A stretch of DNA of 64,000 bases from Bigelowiella natans CCMP2755. Lineage: Eukaryota > Cercozoa > Chlorarachniophyceae. Shown piece after piece: positions 1 through 12,794 of the stretch (position 1 is its first letter; each line of letters opens with the position of its first letter). Both the position numbers and the translations under genes were made by a program. The DNA lies in contig ADNK01001814.1 in NCBI GenBank assembly GCA_000320545.1, forward strand, positions 1-64,000, written 5' to 3'. The notes under the pieces were generated by a model. It saw nothing but the letters and a program-made list of their open reading frames with translations, had not been told where the DNA came from and made no database searches.

Positions 1-454
1 CCTGATGTAGAGAGAGAACACATGCACAAAAAGGCGAGCAGCTCATATATGCATATAACCAAAGCTCACATATTCGTAGCCGCAGTTTATTGGGAAAATA
101 TCGAAGAGGCGTGGGATAGACCTCCATCAGCACCGTCACTTCATAATCTTTCAGCCGCACAGGCACCTTTGCGTTCACTCCTACGGATATTATCAGATAT
201 GCTACCCGCAGCAACTAACTACTACAGCGAGCTATATACGCATAGAAAGCGCCAAGACGGTGCGAACGAGGAGAAATATGTCCTCAGTTGAGAGTGTCAA
301 ACATAAAAGTGCATCATGCTATCCACCTTTGGAATAATCGAGGACCACACCAGCAAAAACCTACAGCGCGGCATATGAAACTCATACCCCTCTCAAAGAC
401 GATGAAACAGGCATGGTGAAAATACGGATATTACAGAACTATATGTGTATATTT

Positions 455-458
<4 letters not shown>

Positions 459-528
<70 letters not shown>
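459..528. repeat. Compound CA/TA microsatellite
   Basis: An uninterrupted CA run passes directly into an AT run. The same CA-then-TA order recurs at about 20.08, 20.41, 24.57 and 36.37 kb, so it is a habitual compound repeat of this genome. No gene lies in it. Confidence 0.97.
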
Positions 529-532
<4 letters not shown>

Positions 533-559
533 GGACATCTTGAGAGCGTCCGCGAGCAA

Positions 560-2370
560 CTTTGACTTCAGGAATACTGTTGGCAGCTATGCGTGCAAGG
601 ACATCATCGCCAACCTACGAGTCGGCGTGTTGTGTGTGTTGGGCGGTGGCAAAACTTATCATGCATCTATTTACTAATCTTGGCAATGGCCACGAAATCG
701 TAATTTCTCCACTGATCCATGGAGGAAGAATTAGCGCGGGCATTACCTCGAAAGGCCTTTCGAATAACTCTCGAGCGTTTATGTCGTATTTAGCCGGGTC
801 GTGGGGACTAGGAAGAGGGGCGTGACAGGGAGCTCGAAGCCTCTCGATTACCTTTCGCAACAACAACAATAACAACATCAGCAGCAACAACAATAACAAC
901 AACAACAAAAACGCATCATGATTCTTGTGCGACAACCAAACTGGACACTTAACCAGCTAATTTCGATCGTAATCAGTTATCTAGGAGGAAGATTGCTGGT
1001 GCCATGGAAGCTGCTGCCGCCACGAGTACAAACCCATATTGTATTCGGCTACCTCACCGCAATCGAAAGATAGATGGGAACTGTGATAGTGATAGGAAGT
1101 GAAGATCATCTCCTTACCTCTTTGGATATGAAGCTTGTGAGCGTCCTCCATCGTTCGTTCCTGGCCTAGGAAAGGAGGCAAGAGCACACATATCGGATGG
1201 CGCGCCATCTTCCTAACCAAGTACTTCGATAGATGCTTCTATTGCGACGAAAGATATATGTTGGACCTACCAGCGTGTTGTTGTCTGCCGTGAGGTCATA
1301 AAGGCCGTTTTCGATCTCAGCCTTTCTTCCCTCATCTCCTATCCCCTCCAGCACCACCTCACTTAGCCTGAGGAGAATTGTATGTAGCACATGTGATGCA
1401 GTTGGAATGTCACAGCTCGTCTACGCAGCGAAGCTGCGCGAAGGCCATTTCATTTATCTGATTGGACAAATGAAGCCGTATTTCTACGCGGGTCAATACC
1501 TTTCTACGTCACTTGTATTGAGAGGTATCAATATCTCGTCGCTCTCGTCAAACTTCCGCGCTGCTATCGTCTATGTGGCAATAAATCATGCATGTTTCCG
1601 TATTATTTGTGCATGGAAATATCCGCGTGTGTGCATGCATCATCATATGTATGTGTGTGCGCGTGTGCGTGCGTGTGTGTGTAAGAAAGAAAGAGACTGA
1701 GAGAGATAGAGAGCAGTCTATATAATAAACATCTTGCCATCGATAAGGCAGCCGTCATGTCATTGACGACTTCCCACGGTTGTCAGCTCACCCTTGCACG
1801 GGGAGCAATCCATAGCCATTCGCCAGCATTTCGGACCATGGGAATACCTAATCCAATGCGACATACTGAAATAACTTTCTGCGATGCTTTCAGAGCCATT
1901 GATGACGAATCACAGGGCACCTGTAGCTTCGCGCTTGGTGCCGTCAACTTTCTGTGCCTTCCTTTTGTCCCGAGGAAGTTCTGCTGGGGCTAGATATAGA
2001 AAGTGAGGACCGGCATCGACGCCCCGAAATCCGGTGAACTTCGGCCCGCTGTTGCGCACGAGCTATACCCGGTTCGATTCGCCATCCGTACCCATGCAAA
2101 ACGACGACCAACTCAGGATTCAGTGATTTTTTCCTTTGCTGATGTGAATGCGTTATATCGTACATACATGTCCTATATACCATATCGAGGCCGACTTCCG
2201 AAGCTGGTGGCAAGTTTAGGCACAATAGAACCGATTGCACGGAGGATTGGTCACCATCAAGCGAACGACCGATATTTGCAATTTGCTTCACTTCGCTGGT
2301 CCACAACAACGCCAAAGCAAAGAGGATGGAAATTATCCATGTCCTTCTGACCCCTCTCCTCGCCGATTTC
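560..2370 (-). CDS. Unidentified multi-exon gene, possible membrane protein
   Basis: I do not recognise this gene and its model is weak. On the minus strand, coding-like segments lie between plausible splice sites. About 2370-2190 encodes a hydrophobic stretch (IISILFALALLW) preceded by basic residues, like a signal anchor, then an acidic/polar segment ending at a GTATAT donor. Further segments lie at about 2100-1990, 1990-1930, 1375-1275 (an acidic stretch LSEVVLEGIGDEG), 1230-1190, 1170-1120, and 840-700 (contains YDINARELFERPFE). I find no ATG in the frame of the hydrophobic segment, so an upstream exon or another start is needed. Plus-strand frames here are also open, but they lack matching splice sites. 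It could be a Golgi or secreted enzyme, but no catalytic motif is visible. Confidence 0.35.
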
Positions 2371-2604
2371 AACACGATCTGTGATTTCCATTCGAACCCC
2401 TCAGTTCAAGCGGCGCTGGGGAAGAAAACATCGTACGTCCAAAAGGAAATATGGATTGTGGGACATACGTTCGAACGTCGCATTTGGGTTTCATGCCTTC
2501 CAGAGGAACAGGGGTTGGCTATGTTCGTTTCCACCAGTCAGTCATATACACAAGGACAAACATTAACTTTGGTATTATTGTTGAGAGGTGCTACCTTCTG
2601 CACA

Positions 2605-2605
<1 letters not shown>

Positions 2606-2650
<45 letters not shown>
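2606..2650. repeat. CT microsatellite
   Basis: A pure CT run of about 45 bases upstream of the coiled-coil gene. It makes Leu-Ser repeats in several frames, which are not evidence of a protein. Confidence 0.97.
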
Positions 2651-2657
<7 letters not shown>

Positions 2658-2932
2658 AGACACGGAGAGAGGAGCTTGCCATCTATTTCGGTGTGAGTTG
2701 GGTAAAATTATCTATCGATAAAATCGCGAATTTGATGGATGCGACACAATATTGTCAAATATTTCGACCCTAAATGCCCTAAAAAAATCATAAGATGGAA
2801 TTCCTTCCAACAATTTGTCGGTGATAACGGCTTCCCGCCAGAATTTTATCCCCTCTCCATCGCTAACTGCTTACAGGAGACACTTCCTGGACTTCCAAAC
2901 CCGGACAAAATATATACATATTCTGATTCTCA

Positions 2933-4567
2933 ATGGAGGAGAAGTCCGTCATCGGGCCTGCTAGTATTAAAAACCCATGGGGTGAGGTCTCAGGTAACTT
3001 CCAAACTTATATTTTGTACACATGAACCCACTCCCCATATTTCTTTGAAACTCAAGTCGGCCATTTGATAACACAGACAGGGAAATCTCCTCACAGGAAC
3101 AAGATGATAATGAGCGAATCAATTATTTTAATCATCATGTCGACCTGGGCTTGCTAGAAACGTTGGTTAAGAATGACTTTCCGCAGGTGACATCTTCTCA
3201 TACCATCAAGTGTTTTAGATGAAATTATAAGAGAAAATTCGCATATTTTTTAGGGAGAAGAAGCAGATTCTTTGAACGTAAAGAAATCAGGGAGTGAAGA
3301 GGTAGGGTTATTCGTGAAAGCATGTTATTTTGTGGGAAGCTCATTCTTCGCATCTCTACCGAATGAAGGACGTGTTGGAAATGATGAGAGAAACGCAGAT
3401 TACACAAGAGAAAATTCATCAGGTATGAGGTTAATGCCATTATGATCAAATGCATCTTATATGTTGTCCACTTAAGCGAACCTTATTCTCAGGCAAATCT
3501 CAAATTAGAATTGGACTCATTTGACAGTTCACTGTCAAATTTCACGAAGAAAGAGTCCTTAGGTATTAAATACAATTTACATAAATACGCTTTATGTTCT
3601 TATGAGTGGCTTCATTTCACATCTAACAATAGAGAGTTTCCTTCAAACTGGTAACTGGTTCTTGGAGAAGACACAGAGTTTAGTAAAACATAAGGTCATA
3701 ATAAGTTTACACTTCTCGCCCCTCGAGATCCCATGCGCGTGGTGATGAGAAGATTGCAAATTTTAACTGGACAATATTTTTAGGATATTGTCTGGGATCT
3801 ATTGCATCGTCCAAGTACTTCATTATCACTTACACTGAAGCCAAGTTCCCAACGGTGGCTTCTAGATTCTATTTAGATATTGCTAGGTTTTAGTCGTTTG
3901 ACAACGCTCTTTCTCATTGCTTATTTCTGAACAAAGGAAGCTAAAGGAAGCCTTAGAAACAACAGCGTTTGAAATGTCACAATTCAAAGAGAGACTCAAG
4001 GCCGTGAATACGACAAAGAATGCAACAGAAAATGCGAGAAATCTGGTAAAGATGAGAAACTATGAATGGTATTAGCATTAACACATATCGCCTATTCCAG
4101 GAGTCCAAAATAGCAAGTATAAAATCCCTACTGTCCGTGTTTGAAAGGTACGTATATTTATAGATATACCAACATTATGGCTTCGAGTCCTATCTTAGCT
4201 CTTTCTTCAATTTTGTCTTCAATATGTATTATATATATATATATATATTTGTATAGAATATGCAATCTATTTAATGTTTCATACTAAGTTCGTTGTATCG
4301 AGAAACGTATATTTAGCTGTTAATCGTATTTTTATGACATGAAATGCGACATAACAAAGTTTGTATTATATATCTGTCTTTTGGGAGACATAGTATCGAT
4401 GGCTTAGCATTTAATTATTTGTTGTGACTGGTTTTGGTACTGGAAGGGAAAAGATCAATCTGGAAAGTATCCGAGAATCTCTTACAACACTTGAAAATCT
4501 TTATTTGGATCCGAATACAATTGCGTCAAAGAATGCGCCGTTAGTACAAAATGTACAGCAAACTTAG
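2933..4567 (+). CDS. Small coiled-coil protein, function unknown
   Basis: I do not recognise the family. The ATG at 2933 opens an exon starting MEEKSVIGPASIKNPW and ending at a GTGAGG donor. Exons 2933-2981, 3077-3186, 3254-3301, 3369-3422, 3493-3562, about 3783-3887, about 3949-4050, about 4101-4148 and 4447-4567 join in compatible phase with GT-AG borders, and the frame closes with TAG at 4565-4567. The N-terminal part is acidic and polar. The C-terminal half is helical and heptad-like, with segments such as KLKEALETTAFEMSQFKERL and INLESIRESLTTLENLYL, so a coiled-coil scaffold or complex subunit is likely. The sixth exon is rich in Phe and Tyr and is the least certain. No catalytic motif, signal peptide or membrane helix is seen. 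CT and AT tracts flank or interrupt it. Confidence 0.6.
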
Positions 4568-4569
4568 AC

Positions 4570-5600
4570 AATGTTTGCACACATTAAACTAGCTAAGACA
4601 AAAATACTTATTTTTATGTACATGTGCGCACAAGCTACATGCCTACGCTGGCAAAGTCATGGTCTGACAACAAAGTTGTACATATTGTTTGTGATGTTCC
4701 ATACCTAAGCTATGGACCTAGCGACTGACGACAGCCGAGAGGTTATGTTCGCATTGTTAGACTGCTGCGCGCACAGTGCGCGACATCAACGACATGACAT
4801 TCTAGCATCCTTTTATACTTTGAAATGCATGGATTATGGGATGGATGATCGAAGCATATGACAGCAGAAATTGCCCAACATGCACTAACACGGTGCGTGT
4901 GCATGGTCGTCAGTCGAAAAATGCAATTGAATGCAACATGCTAGCATGGCCAATAACTAGAATAAATGCTAGATGGGCGCGCTATGCTAGCTATGGCCTA
5001 TATATGGCCGCCGTGCATGCATGCACGTAGGCGTCCTGGCTAGATAGCGATAGCTGGCATGTCACTTTTTGAACGCTTCTCAGCCGCAACTATAAATGCA
5101 CGCTAGCATGGTAGCACAATAATATTCTAGTCATGGTCGTACTGTGGACGACAGTCCTTTGACAGCTGCTAGTAGAGCCATAATACAGGCTATATTCGTG
5201 TACAGTATCGTATGCGCGTACGATCTGCGAACATACATGTAGTAGTTAACAACACAGGCATGTTCTATACATACACATGTTCTTAGCTTACATGAACCAT
5301 TCGATGAACATATATCCTAGATCGACTGAGTGCACGAATAGAGCCACAAAGGTTATATTCTTCTCACTCAAATGGGTGGCTTTTTCAAGCAGACACTGGC
5401 AGTTAGAGCTGCGCCCAAGCGTGCGCGCAGCTATCTACACATGGCCTAGCGCATACAATGAATGGTGTACGCATGATTGATGTGTCGTCCATACATCGTA
5501 CGCGTTTATGTCAATGCTATGTAAAGTCGGATGATGATTTGCATAATTAACAATCCTGTTATTTTGCCAATCCTTCGATCACATAAACAATTATGAAGAC
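4570..5600. other. Gene-free island rich in GCTAGC/TGCATG words
   Basis: No credible coding region. The sequence is crowded with ATGCATGC, GCTAGC, CGTGCATG and similar short palindromic words, unlike the flanking gene DNA. It separates the coiled-coil gene from the 3' end of the LPMO-WW gene. See the finding on these islands. Confidence 0.6.
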
Positions 5601-5604
5601 CCAC

Positions 5605-7645
5605 TTAAATAGTCGTTATTGGATTTTCCCACTGCGACTCGCCTGTTTGTTCATTGAACCAGTACGCCTTTCCGTTATCATCTTCATGTTTTGTCCATCC
5701 TGATCTTTCTCGATTAGGGGGTGTAACCGAGTGATCCCTATCAACTGAAACCACTGCGTTCTCCGTCATCTTCATCTCCGATGCCTGACGAGAAAAATAA
5801 TGTTTACAATCTGAAATATCATCCTAAATGATCAACGTACCTTGGAGCGGGAGTTTACTCTTTCAGTTCTAATATTGCTAGATGTCGCTGGTAACCCGCA
5901 TTTTGCGAAACAATTGCACCGATACAATACATACAAAGCAACGCCAATTACGAGAAGTGTAAACAAAGTTCCCAATGCTGCATTGGCATCTTTCGCCTTA
6001 GCCAGTTCCTCGCTGTCCTCACTTGATGAGCTTTCGGATCCTGATCCTTGGGCACACGTGTGATGCAGCTTAATAGCATTGGAAATTTCTACAGGCACCA
6101 GTGCTTCTGTTGTTGTCATAATCCAGGACACGCTCGCATCGTAGGAACTCGCAGGTACCAGCCATGCTCGTAGAATATGTGTGGATGAAATCTCTGCTGG
6201 AATTGGCTGGGGTTCATTCAAGGTCACTGTAACTCTACGCATCACCGTTCGGGCTCCAGTGGTGTCAGTCGTTATAGTTCCTCGCCCCACGGAAGTTGTA
6301 CTCCTAAATACACGTGGCAGCAATTATGCATGTTGGCACACGAAAACGATTCTTTTCCAAATACGCAGGGATTAGAAACAAAATCAACGTATACTTCATC
6401 TTTAAATTAAAAAATATCAATCTGATGATCCTCTCCAAACGGATGTATTTTTCCAAGCAATCGATTACCCTTCCCGGTAGATATCCACTCCAATGACACT
6501 GTTGGCCGTCGCAGTGAAAGTAACATCAACCTGGAAACTGCTTCCCTGTGTCCCAACAACTGCAACTGGTGGGCAGATCATCCCAACGAAGTTTGCAGTT
6601 GCAGCGACGGGCTGTGGTGTAGGCGATCCTATTTTTTTGGTTTAGAGTCCGAATTAAAACTTACATTCCTTCGAAAAACAGAGAAGATGAAGACTTAACC
6701 TGGAGCAGGGCCTGGAGCAGGAGCAGGAGCTGGCGCCGGGCCGGTGGAAGCAACTACGTTGACATCGGCGCATGAATTGTAAAATTCACCCGCGTTGAAT
6801 TCCCACCACCACATCATCGTATGGACCCCGGGTGGGGTGTTGGCAGGAAGGATAAACGTATCCTGGCAGTCGGCGTTGTCAACGTTGGCCTGTCTCGGAT
6901 TGCATGCGGAAAAGTCCATCTCGGCTAGCATGGAAGAAGTATATAAATTTCGGAGTGACCTAGGGTTTGGAAATATCACTACCTATTGGAGTGGGAATAA
7001 ATGCATCCGTAGTAGCATCTGCAGTGGGCGAGATAAATACCTAAGCGTGTTAAGGATATTGTAATGATGTTTAGACTATACTCACGTGCTAAATGCGTAC
7101 CTGAACTCCTCGCTGTGTTCCTACAGTGGCATGATTTTTAGCAGGCCAACGCCATCTAACTGTCTGGCCAGCAGTCAGTGTTGCCATGGGATATGTTGCA
7201 TCATATGCGTTGGTGACTGGTGTTGTCCGAGCCTCTTTCCTCTGGTCGCAAACTAGCCCTGCAGGGAAGTCTGTACCAGGTCTACGAAGAGATACTTTTT
7301 ATAAATCGCATAGCTTCATTTCAAGACAAAAGGAAAATCCCGCTTTCAGTCTTATGGATAAATTTGAATTCGGGGAAACGGTAGCATCGCTAATATCACC
7401 TATTGTCTCTTCCGCGGTCTGTTGAGAAGGACTGGCCAGCCATGACATTATACCAGTTACGCGCGTAGCCATTACAGGTTGATGTTGCCTTACCAGTAGG
7501 ATATTTGTCAATGCACACTCCAAAAACTGGAAATCATAAAGCGTAATACCTCATCATAATCGACGCATGCTAGCCACGAGTGGCCCGAACTTCGAAGAAA
7601 GGGAGCGATGAGAAGAAACACAAGCGTCCTCCGGTCCAGCCTCAT
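5605..7645 (-). CDS. Membrane-anchored LPMO-like protein with cytosolic WW domain
   Basis: Exons (minus) 7645-7550, 7526-7400, 7281-7101, 7040-6983, 6924-6700, 6628-6469, 6303-5841 and 5784-5605, all in phase from the second exon on, give about 496 residues. MRLDRRTLVFLLIAPFLRSSG is a signal peptide, and cleavage would leave mature HSWLACVDY with an N-terminal His, as a lytic polysaccharide monooxygenase copper site needs. CNGYARNW, a second candidate His in WPAKNHATVG, and EFYNSCADV with an aromatic axial candidate fit LPMO-type folds, which oxidatively cleave polysaccharides outside the cell. A Pro-Ala linker (about 6700-6740) leads to an extra domain of unknown fold, an acidic Ser-rich stretch, a transmembrane helix (TLFTLLVIGVALYVLY) with a basic, Cys-containing inner flank, and a last exon holding a WW domain (GWTKHEDDNG..YWFNEQTG..QWENP). 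Exons 1 and 2 are separated by only 22-23 nt and do not join in frame with GT-AG ends. Substrate and LPMO family number cannot be told from sequence alone. Confidence 0.85.
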
Positions 7646-8224
7646 GTTGTTTGCTTTTCGTGGGAAAAATAACTCCAGTTACCTAAGAAGGGCCACCTTC
7701 TTGTTAAAGGACCTCGGGATTATCATTTTACAAGCAACCTGGCTTTGTGTTAAAGGCAAGAGCGAAGCTTGGGAAGTGATTTCTCCGAAGGATTAGATAT
7801 GAGGCTTAATGTGGTAAGTAACGGGGCTCGTGCCCATGTTTGGCAAGGCGATTTTAACTATTTCATGACATTTTCATTGTCGCATACTAAATAGAGAATG
7901 TGTTCGATCATTCTCGTTGGAGAGGCTGCGGTTACAACTGCCACACGCGCAACTTTATAGTAAAATGTATGCGATTTTACACTGAAGTTAGCACGAAAAG
8001 TTGTCGCCTACAAATGTAAGGATATTCTGGTGAAAATACCGAAATTAGTCTGGAGCATCGTTCTGATAGCTACTCTTGCGACAAACCGACGATATTGCTT
8101 CGCGCCCTGCACGGGATTCTCATCGCATAAAGCAGATTTTAAAATGCGCGACATCCTAGTCAATTGTCGTATGCAACAATCGCTCGGAGGCAGAGCAATT
8201 TTCAAAATCGTCGGGCTGGGCCTA

Positions 8225-9014
8225 ATGAGGCCCGGCCGTCGGCGATGGCGATGGCGCCCCCCGCCCCTGTCGATCTTAGTCGCCCTTTTCATCACCGTAA
8301 CACTTTCACACAGCAAAGGTACTGCATTTGGCTCTCCGGCCTTGGTTCCAAATCATGGCACAGAGATATCGTAGAGATAATACTGCCTGGCCTATGTTCT
8401 TCTCAGACCGCAAATCACGATCTATCACATCCGGTCCTACGGGTAAACCAAGAACCACGGGCGGTAGAAGACCTGAAAAGGTGGGTAGCAGAAAGGGGAA
8501 AGGCGCCAATTTATCGGACAATAGGAAAAAAATTGTAACAGAAATCGAGAGGTTAAAGAAGAAGCTGCTCGAGTTGGATGAGAAGGAAGGTCAACGAATT
8601 CAATCGAGACCTTTTGTTCAAAATCTGACCACGTATACGCACGTAGGTACAAACAGCAGTAAAAATACTCCAGAGAAAAGAAGATTCATGGTTTGCAATG
8701 GTAGCTCAACAGCCGCCACGGTATAAATATGAAGAATACTATAATTAGAATAGTTTTGAAAAAACTGGGAGAGACATAACGGTTTTCAAACACAATGATG
8801 GAAGTCGACCACCCGATGGGAGATCGTATATCATCTTTCATTGTAACCAATAATCGATAGAAAACAATTATATTTCATCACAGAAAGCTTCCCCGAGAAG
8901 ACCGGAGTCAAAAAAAGCCCCGCAACAGCTGGCCAAAAGCACCACAGCACAGCTTCGATCTCGCAACAAGACCGAGAATACACTCCATAGGTCGACACTT
9001 GGAGAAATATACAG

Positions 9015-9077
<63 letters not shown>

Positions 9078-9826
9078 TAAATCTTCTCCTTGTAGCTCAA
9101 AGCCGTCCCTCCGTATCCAAAGCAAGTTGAAAGCTGAGGCACCGTCAAAGATCGGCGAAGGAAAACCGGAGGAGGCGCTTAAAACAAGAGAGGCCGCAGC
9201 CGTGACTGAGGAATCAACCCATCTTCATGATCTCTTAAGCCAGATGCGAGGCATTGCCGCTGAACAGGATTCCGAGGAGATTGCACGGCCTTCTCGTACC
9301 GCGTCCAGAAAGGAGGGCGTTGACAGCGACGATGAGCTGCTGCAGCTCAACTTTGCAAATAACAAGGCGTTCAATTTCGAACCCCCTCCGAAAAAGAAAG
9401 GGCCCAAGTGAGATATAGGGGAGGGGATTATCGGGTGGATGTTAGTGGGATGGTGGTGTGCGTAAAAAGGACCAATGCGTAGTTGGGAAGAGGGAAGAAA
9501 GAAAGATACCTTCTGAAGTGAATTTATATGCACAATACCTACCGCTACGTTATAGGCGTCTTTGCGTTGATGTCGGTTATTGTTTCAGGAGCGCCTCGCT
9601 CGCCATGGAAGTAAATCCTACCACGGATAACCTCTCGCTTTGGAAGCGAGACAATCGAGTCGTTCCTACTAATACTTCTCAACCGCTGGTGTTTATGATC
9701 ACGAGCATCTTTGGTCACGACATCGAGTTTCATCGGGGGAAAGCCACCAATAAGAATTATAATTACTACAACAACAACAACAACTACAACGACAACAACA
9801 ACAGCTGGAAGGGGCGATACGGGTCC

Positions 9827-9900
<74 letters not shown>

Positions 9901-10232
9901 CACTTTGATCATCATTTGCCTTTTTTTGATATATCCCTGTTCCTAATCTCTTTCATCGTTGTTCCTGCTGTTGTTTCGGCGAATTGTCCACTCCATCGTT
10001 CAGATCCTTCAAAAACAAGCAGCTTGCAGCTCGGGAACGGTCGGAGAGAAGGGATGAATACGTGTTGCGCGTATTCGGCGTCACGGCTGACGGCCTTACT
10101 GTAGGCGCAACGCTTCGATTCTTCAAGCCCTACTTCTACATTCTTATCCCCCCCCAGCTCCAGGACAAATGGAAGGTCACTTCGTAATCTTTGTGGGGCG
10201 GGGAATGCTGGGCGGATATTTACAAAGTCTAA

Positions 10233-10279
<47 letters not shown>

Positions 10280-10640
10280 TTTATAATGCCTGTTTTGGCC
10301 TCCTTTTTGTCCGATCCCCCCCTATCTCCTACCTATGTATACCGGTGACAATATTGCAGGGGGAGGGCATCGAGGAGAGCGACATCCAGGTCCCAAGCGA
10401 TGAACGCATCGAGGATGATGAGGGGCAGCAGCTGAAACCAACGGTATTTGGATCTGAAGGCAATAGTTCAACTCTGGATGGCGTTTATCATCCGCCGACG
10501 AAGAAGACAGAAGGAAAAGACAAATCCTCCCCCTCCTCCTCCTCCCACCCATGGCCGCCAATGGATGTAGAGGATCATACGAGAGACTTTCACAATTGGC
10601 TAAAAGAGGAGCTTGATGACTTGGGGTACTAGTTTCTGAT

Positions 10641-10682
<42 letters not shown>

Positions 10683-12506
10683 ATGGGGGAGGACGTTCAG
10701 ACTGCTTTTTTTGGAGCACGCTACGGACGGCCTTCCTTAGTAGTTTTCCGACACTTTTGATCCCGTATAAGAGCATTCAATTTTGCGTGATTGGCGCGTA
10801 TGTGTGTGTGTGTGTGTTTGCGTGTTCGGCATCATTCTTCGTGCTAGATGGGCCCTAGCTGGCGTGCGGCTTGTCTATCGAAAGAAGTTGTTCCCTTTCA
10901 CAAATCGCCGGCGTTTCAAGTTTCTCAAGCTCAAGTTTCGCTCTGAGTTGGCCTTTCGCCGTGCCAACCAGATACTGTCGCGCGTGGTCCGGATACAGCG
11001 TATTGCAAACTTCCAGCCGATAACATTCGACCTGTACATGCCTCTCCCACAAATTCCATGCTTCATTGTATGCCTGTACCATAAGTACTACCTTGCTGCA
11101 ATGCTGTATATTCTCATTTTCTCAAACGTTTCTCTTCGAGCTGAAGTTTCAATTTTCTGCTTTGGATGCGCGGCAGCGGGTCTTCTTCGTTTTCTCTCTT
11201 TCCTCTTGAAGATTTGTGCGGCCCATCTCCTTTACAAATCCATCGTTTATTTGGTGACGGCGCTGAATTTCGTCGACGTTGTCGTTGTCGTTTATCGTTT
11301 CCATCATCATTATCTTCCCTTACATCTTCTATGGTGTTGTTGTTGTTGTTCTTGTTGTCAGTTATGAGGTCAACGTGAATCCAACCATGCGTTTTACGCA
11401 AGCGGCCGACATTCTCACAGCGGGATGGGTCTCTCTTGGAAACTATGTGGTGCCGTCCGTCCCCCAATCGCGATCACAGATTGATGTAGTCGCGCACTGG
11501 AGGTAGATCGCACAGAATGGGGGGGGGGGGAGGAAAGAGAGGGGAAGTAGAAGCATATTGAATCCCCCCCTCCCCCCCCTCCCTCCTGGAATCTGAGCAT
11601 TTTCTTTCCACCTTACAAAATACCTCATTTCTCTTCTTCCCTGCAGATGTATCCGCAACCACGATGAGCAGCAACAAGGCATTGCCCCCATCGTCGTGGC
11701 CTCCTTCGATATCGAGGTCGAATCCTCGAAAGCGCGCGAGCAGAACTCCAAGGCCTTTCCCAACGCCATCAACGAGCGCGATACCGTCTCGCAGATCGGC
11801 ACGACATTATGGCGCTACGGGACGAAGGACGTCCTGAAGCACGTCGTGACGCTTGCGAGTCCAAAGGACCACAATGTATGCACGCCAGTTGTTTCCCAAA
11901 GAACTCACTGTTTTTTGCAATAGTGTGGGGGGAGAGCGGGTGAGGAGGGTAGACCCAAACATCAACTTTGGGGATGGGGCTTTCGAACAGAGATCAGCAC
12001 TAATCAACCTACCACCTCCGCGGCCTCTTTCCGCCATCGTGCCCCCCCCCACCCCCCTCCCCCCCCTCCTCCCTCCGTCATCGTCGCAGGTGGACCCCGT
12101 CCCTGGCGTTGTGATCGAGGTGGCCAGCAGCGAGCGCGAGCTGCTGCAGAAGTGGGTGGAGTTTGTGCGGGTGACGAATCCGGACGGCTTCACCGGCTAC
12201 AACATCTTCGGCTTCGACTGGAAGTATCTCATGGATCGAGACTGCCCAAATCGCCAGGGCGACGACGGAGAGTACTACGCGGGGCCGAAGGGGAATGCCC
12301 TTCGCCTTCTCAGCCGCCTGCTGTCAGCCAACGCACGGCCGACGCGCTCGCAGCTCAAGTCTTCTGCGTACGGGGTTAACACGTTTGATGTGCTGGATGT
12401 TCCAGGGCGCTTTCAGATCGACCTGCTGCCGTATTTCCGACGGGAGCACAAGCTCGAGTCCTACCGCCTCGACGCGGTTCGCGCCGCGCTGGCGCTGCAT
12501 GATGAC

Positions 12507-12538
<32 letters not shown>

Positions 12539-12752
12539 CGATGATGATTATGGTGAGGGATATAGTTGTTCTCTCGCTCTTTCGCTCTGTTTCCCACTGC
12601 ATCTTACCCCCCCTTCCCCCCTCCGGCTCTGCTATAGGTCGCCGAGCACTTCACCGGCCAGAGGAAGGACGACCTTCCCCCCTCCGAGATCTTTCGCTGC
12701 TTGGGAGGAAACTCAGCAGAAGTTGCCAAGGTGAATGGGAGGCTACACGTAT

Positions 12753-12794
<42 letters not shown>

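Noticed and set aside
2451-2721. Ser-Leu-repeat frames at the CT tract
   Set aside because: Pure microsatellite translation. The real gene start follows at 2933.
8008-8316. Minus-strand frame upstream of the polymerase
   Set aside because: It lies opposite the signal-peptide exon, is Arg-rich by composition and has no splice sites or motif.
9545-9908. Open frames of Thr-His, Arg-Glu, Val-Cys and Leu-Ser repeats
   Set aside because: They are translations of CA/GA microsatellites in a polymerase intron. The same happens at many tracts in the window.
12376-12602. Minus-strand frames with poly-His or poly-Ile
   Set aside because: They are antisense readings of a GAT repeat and of polymerase exon 12090-12476. 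No independent start or splice logic.
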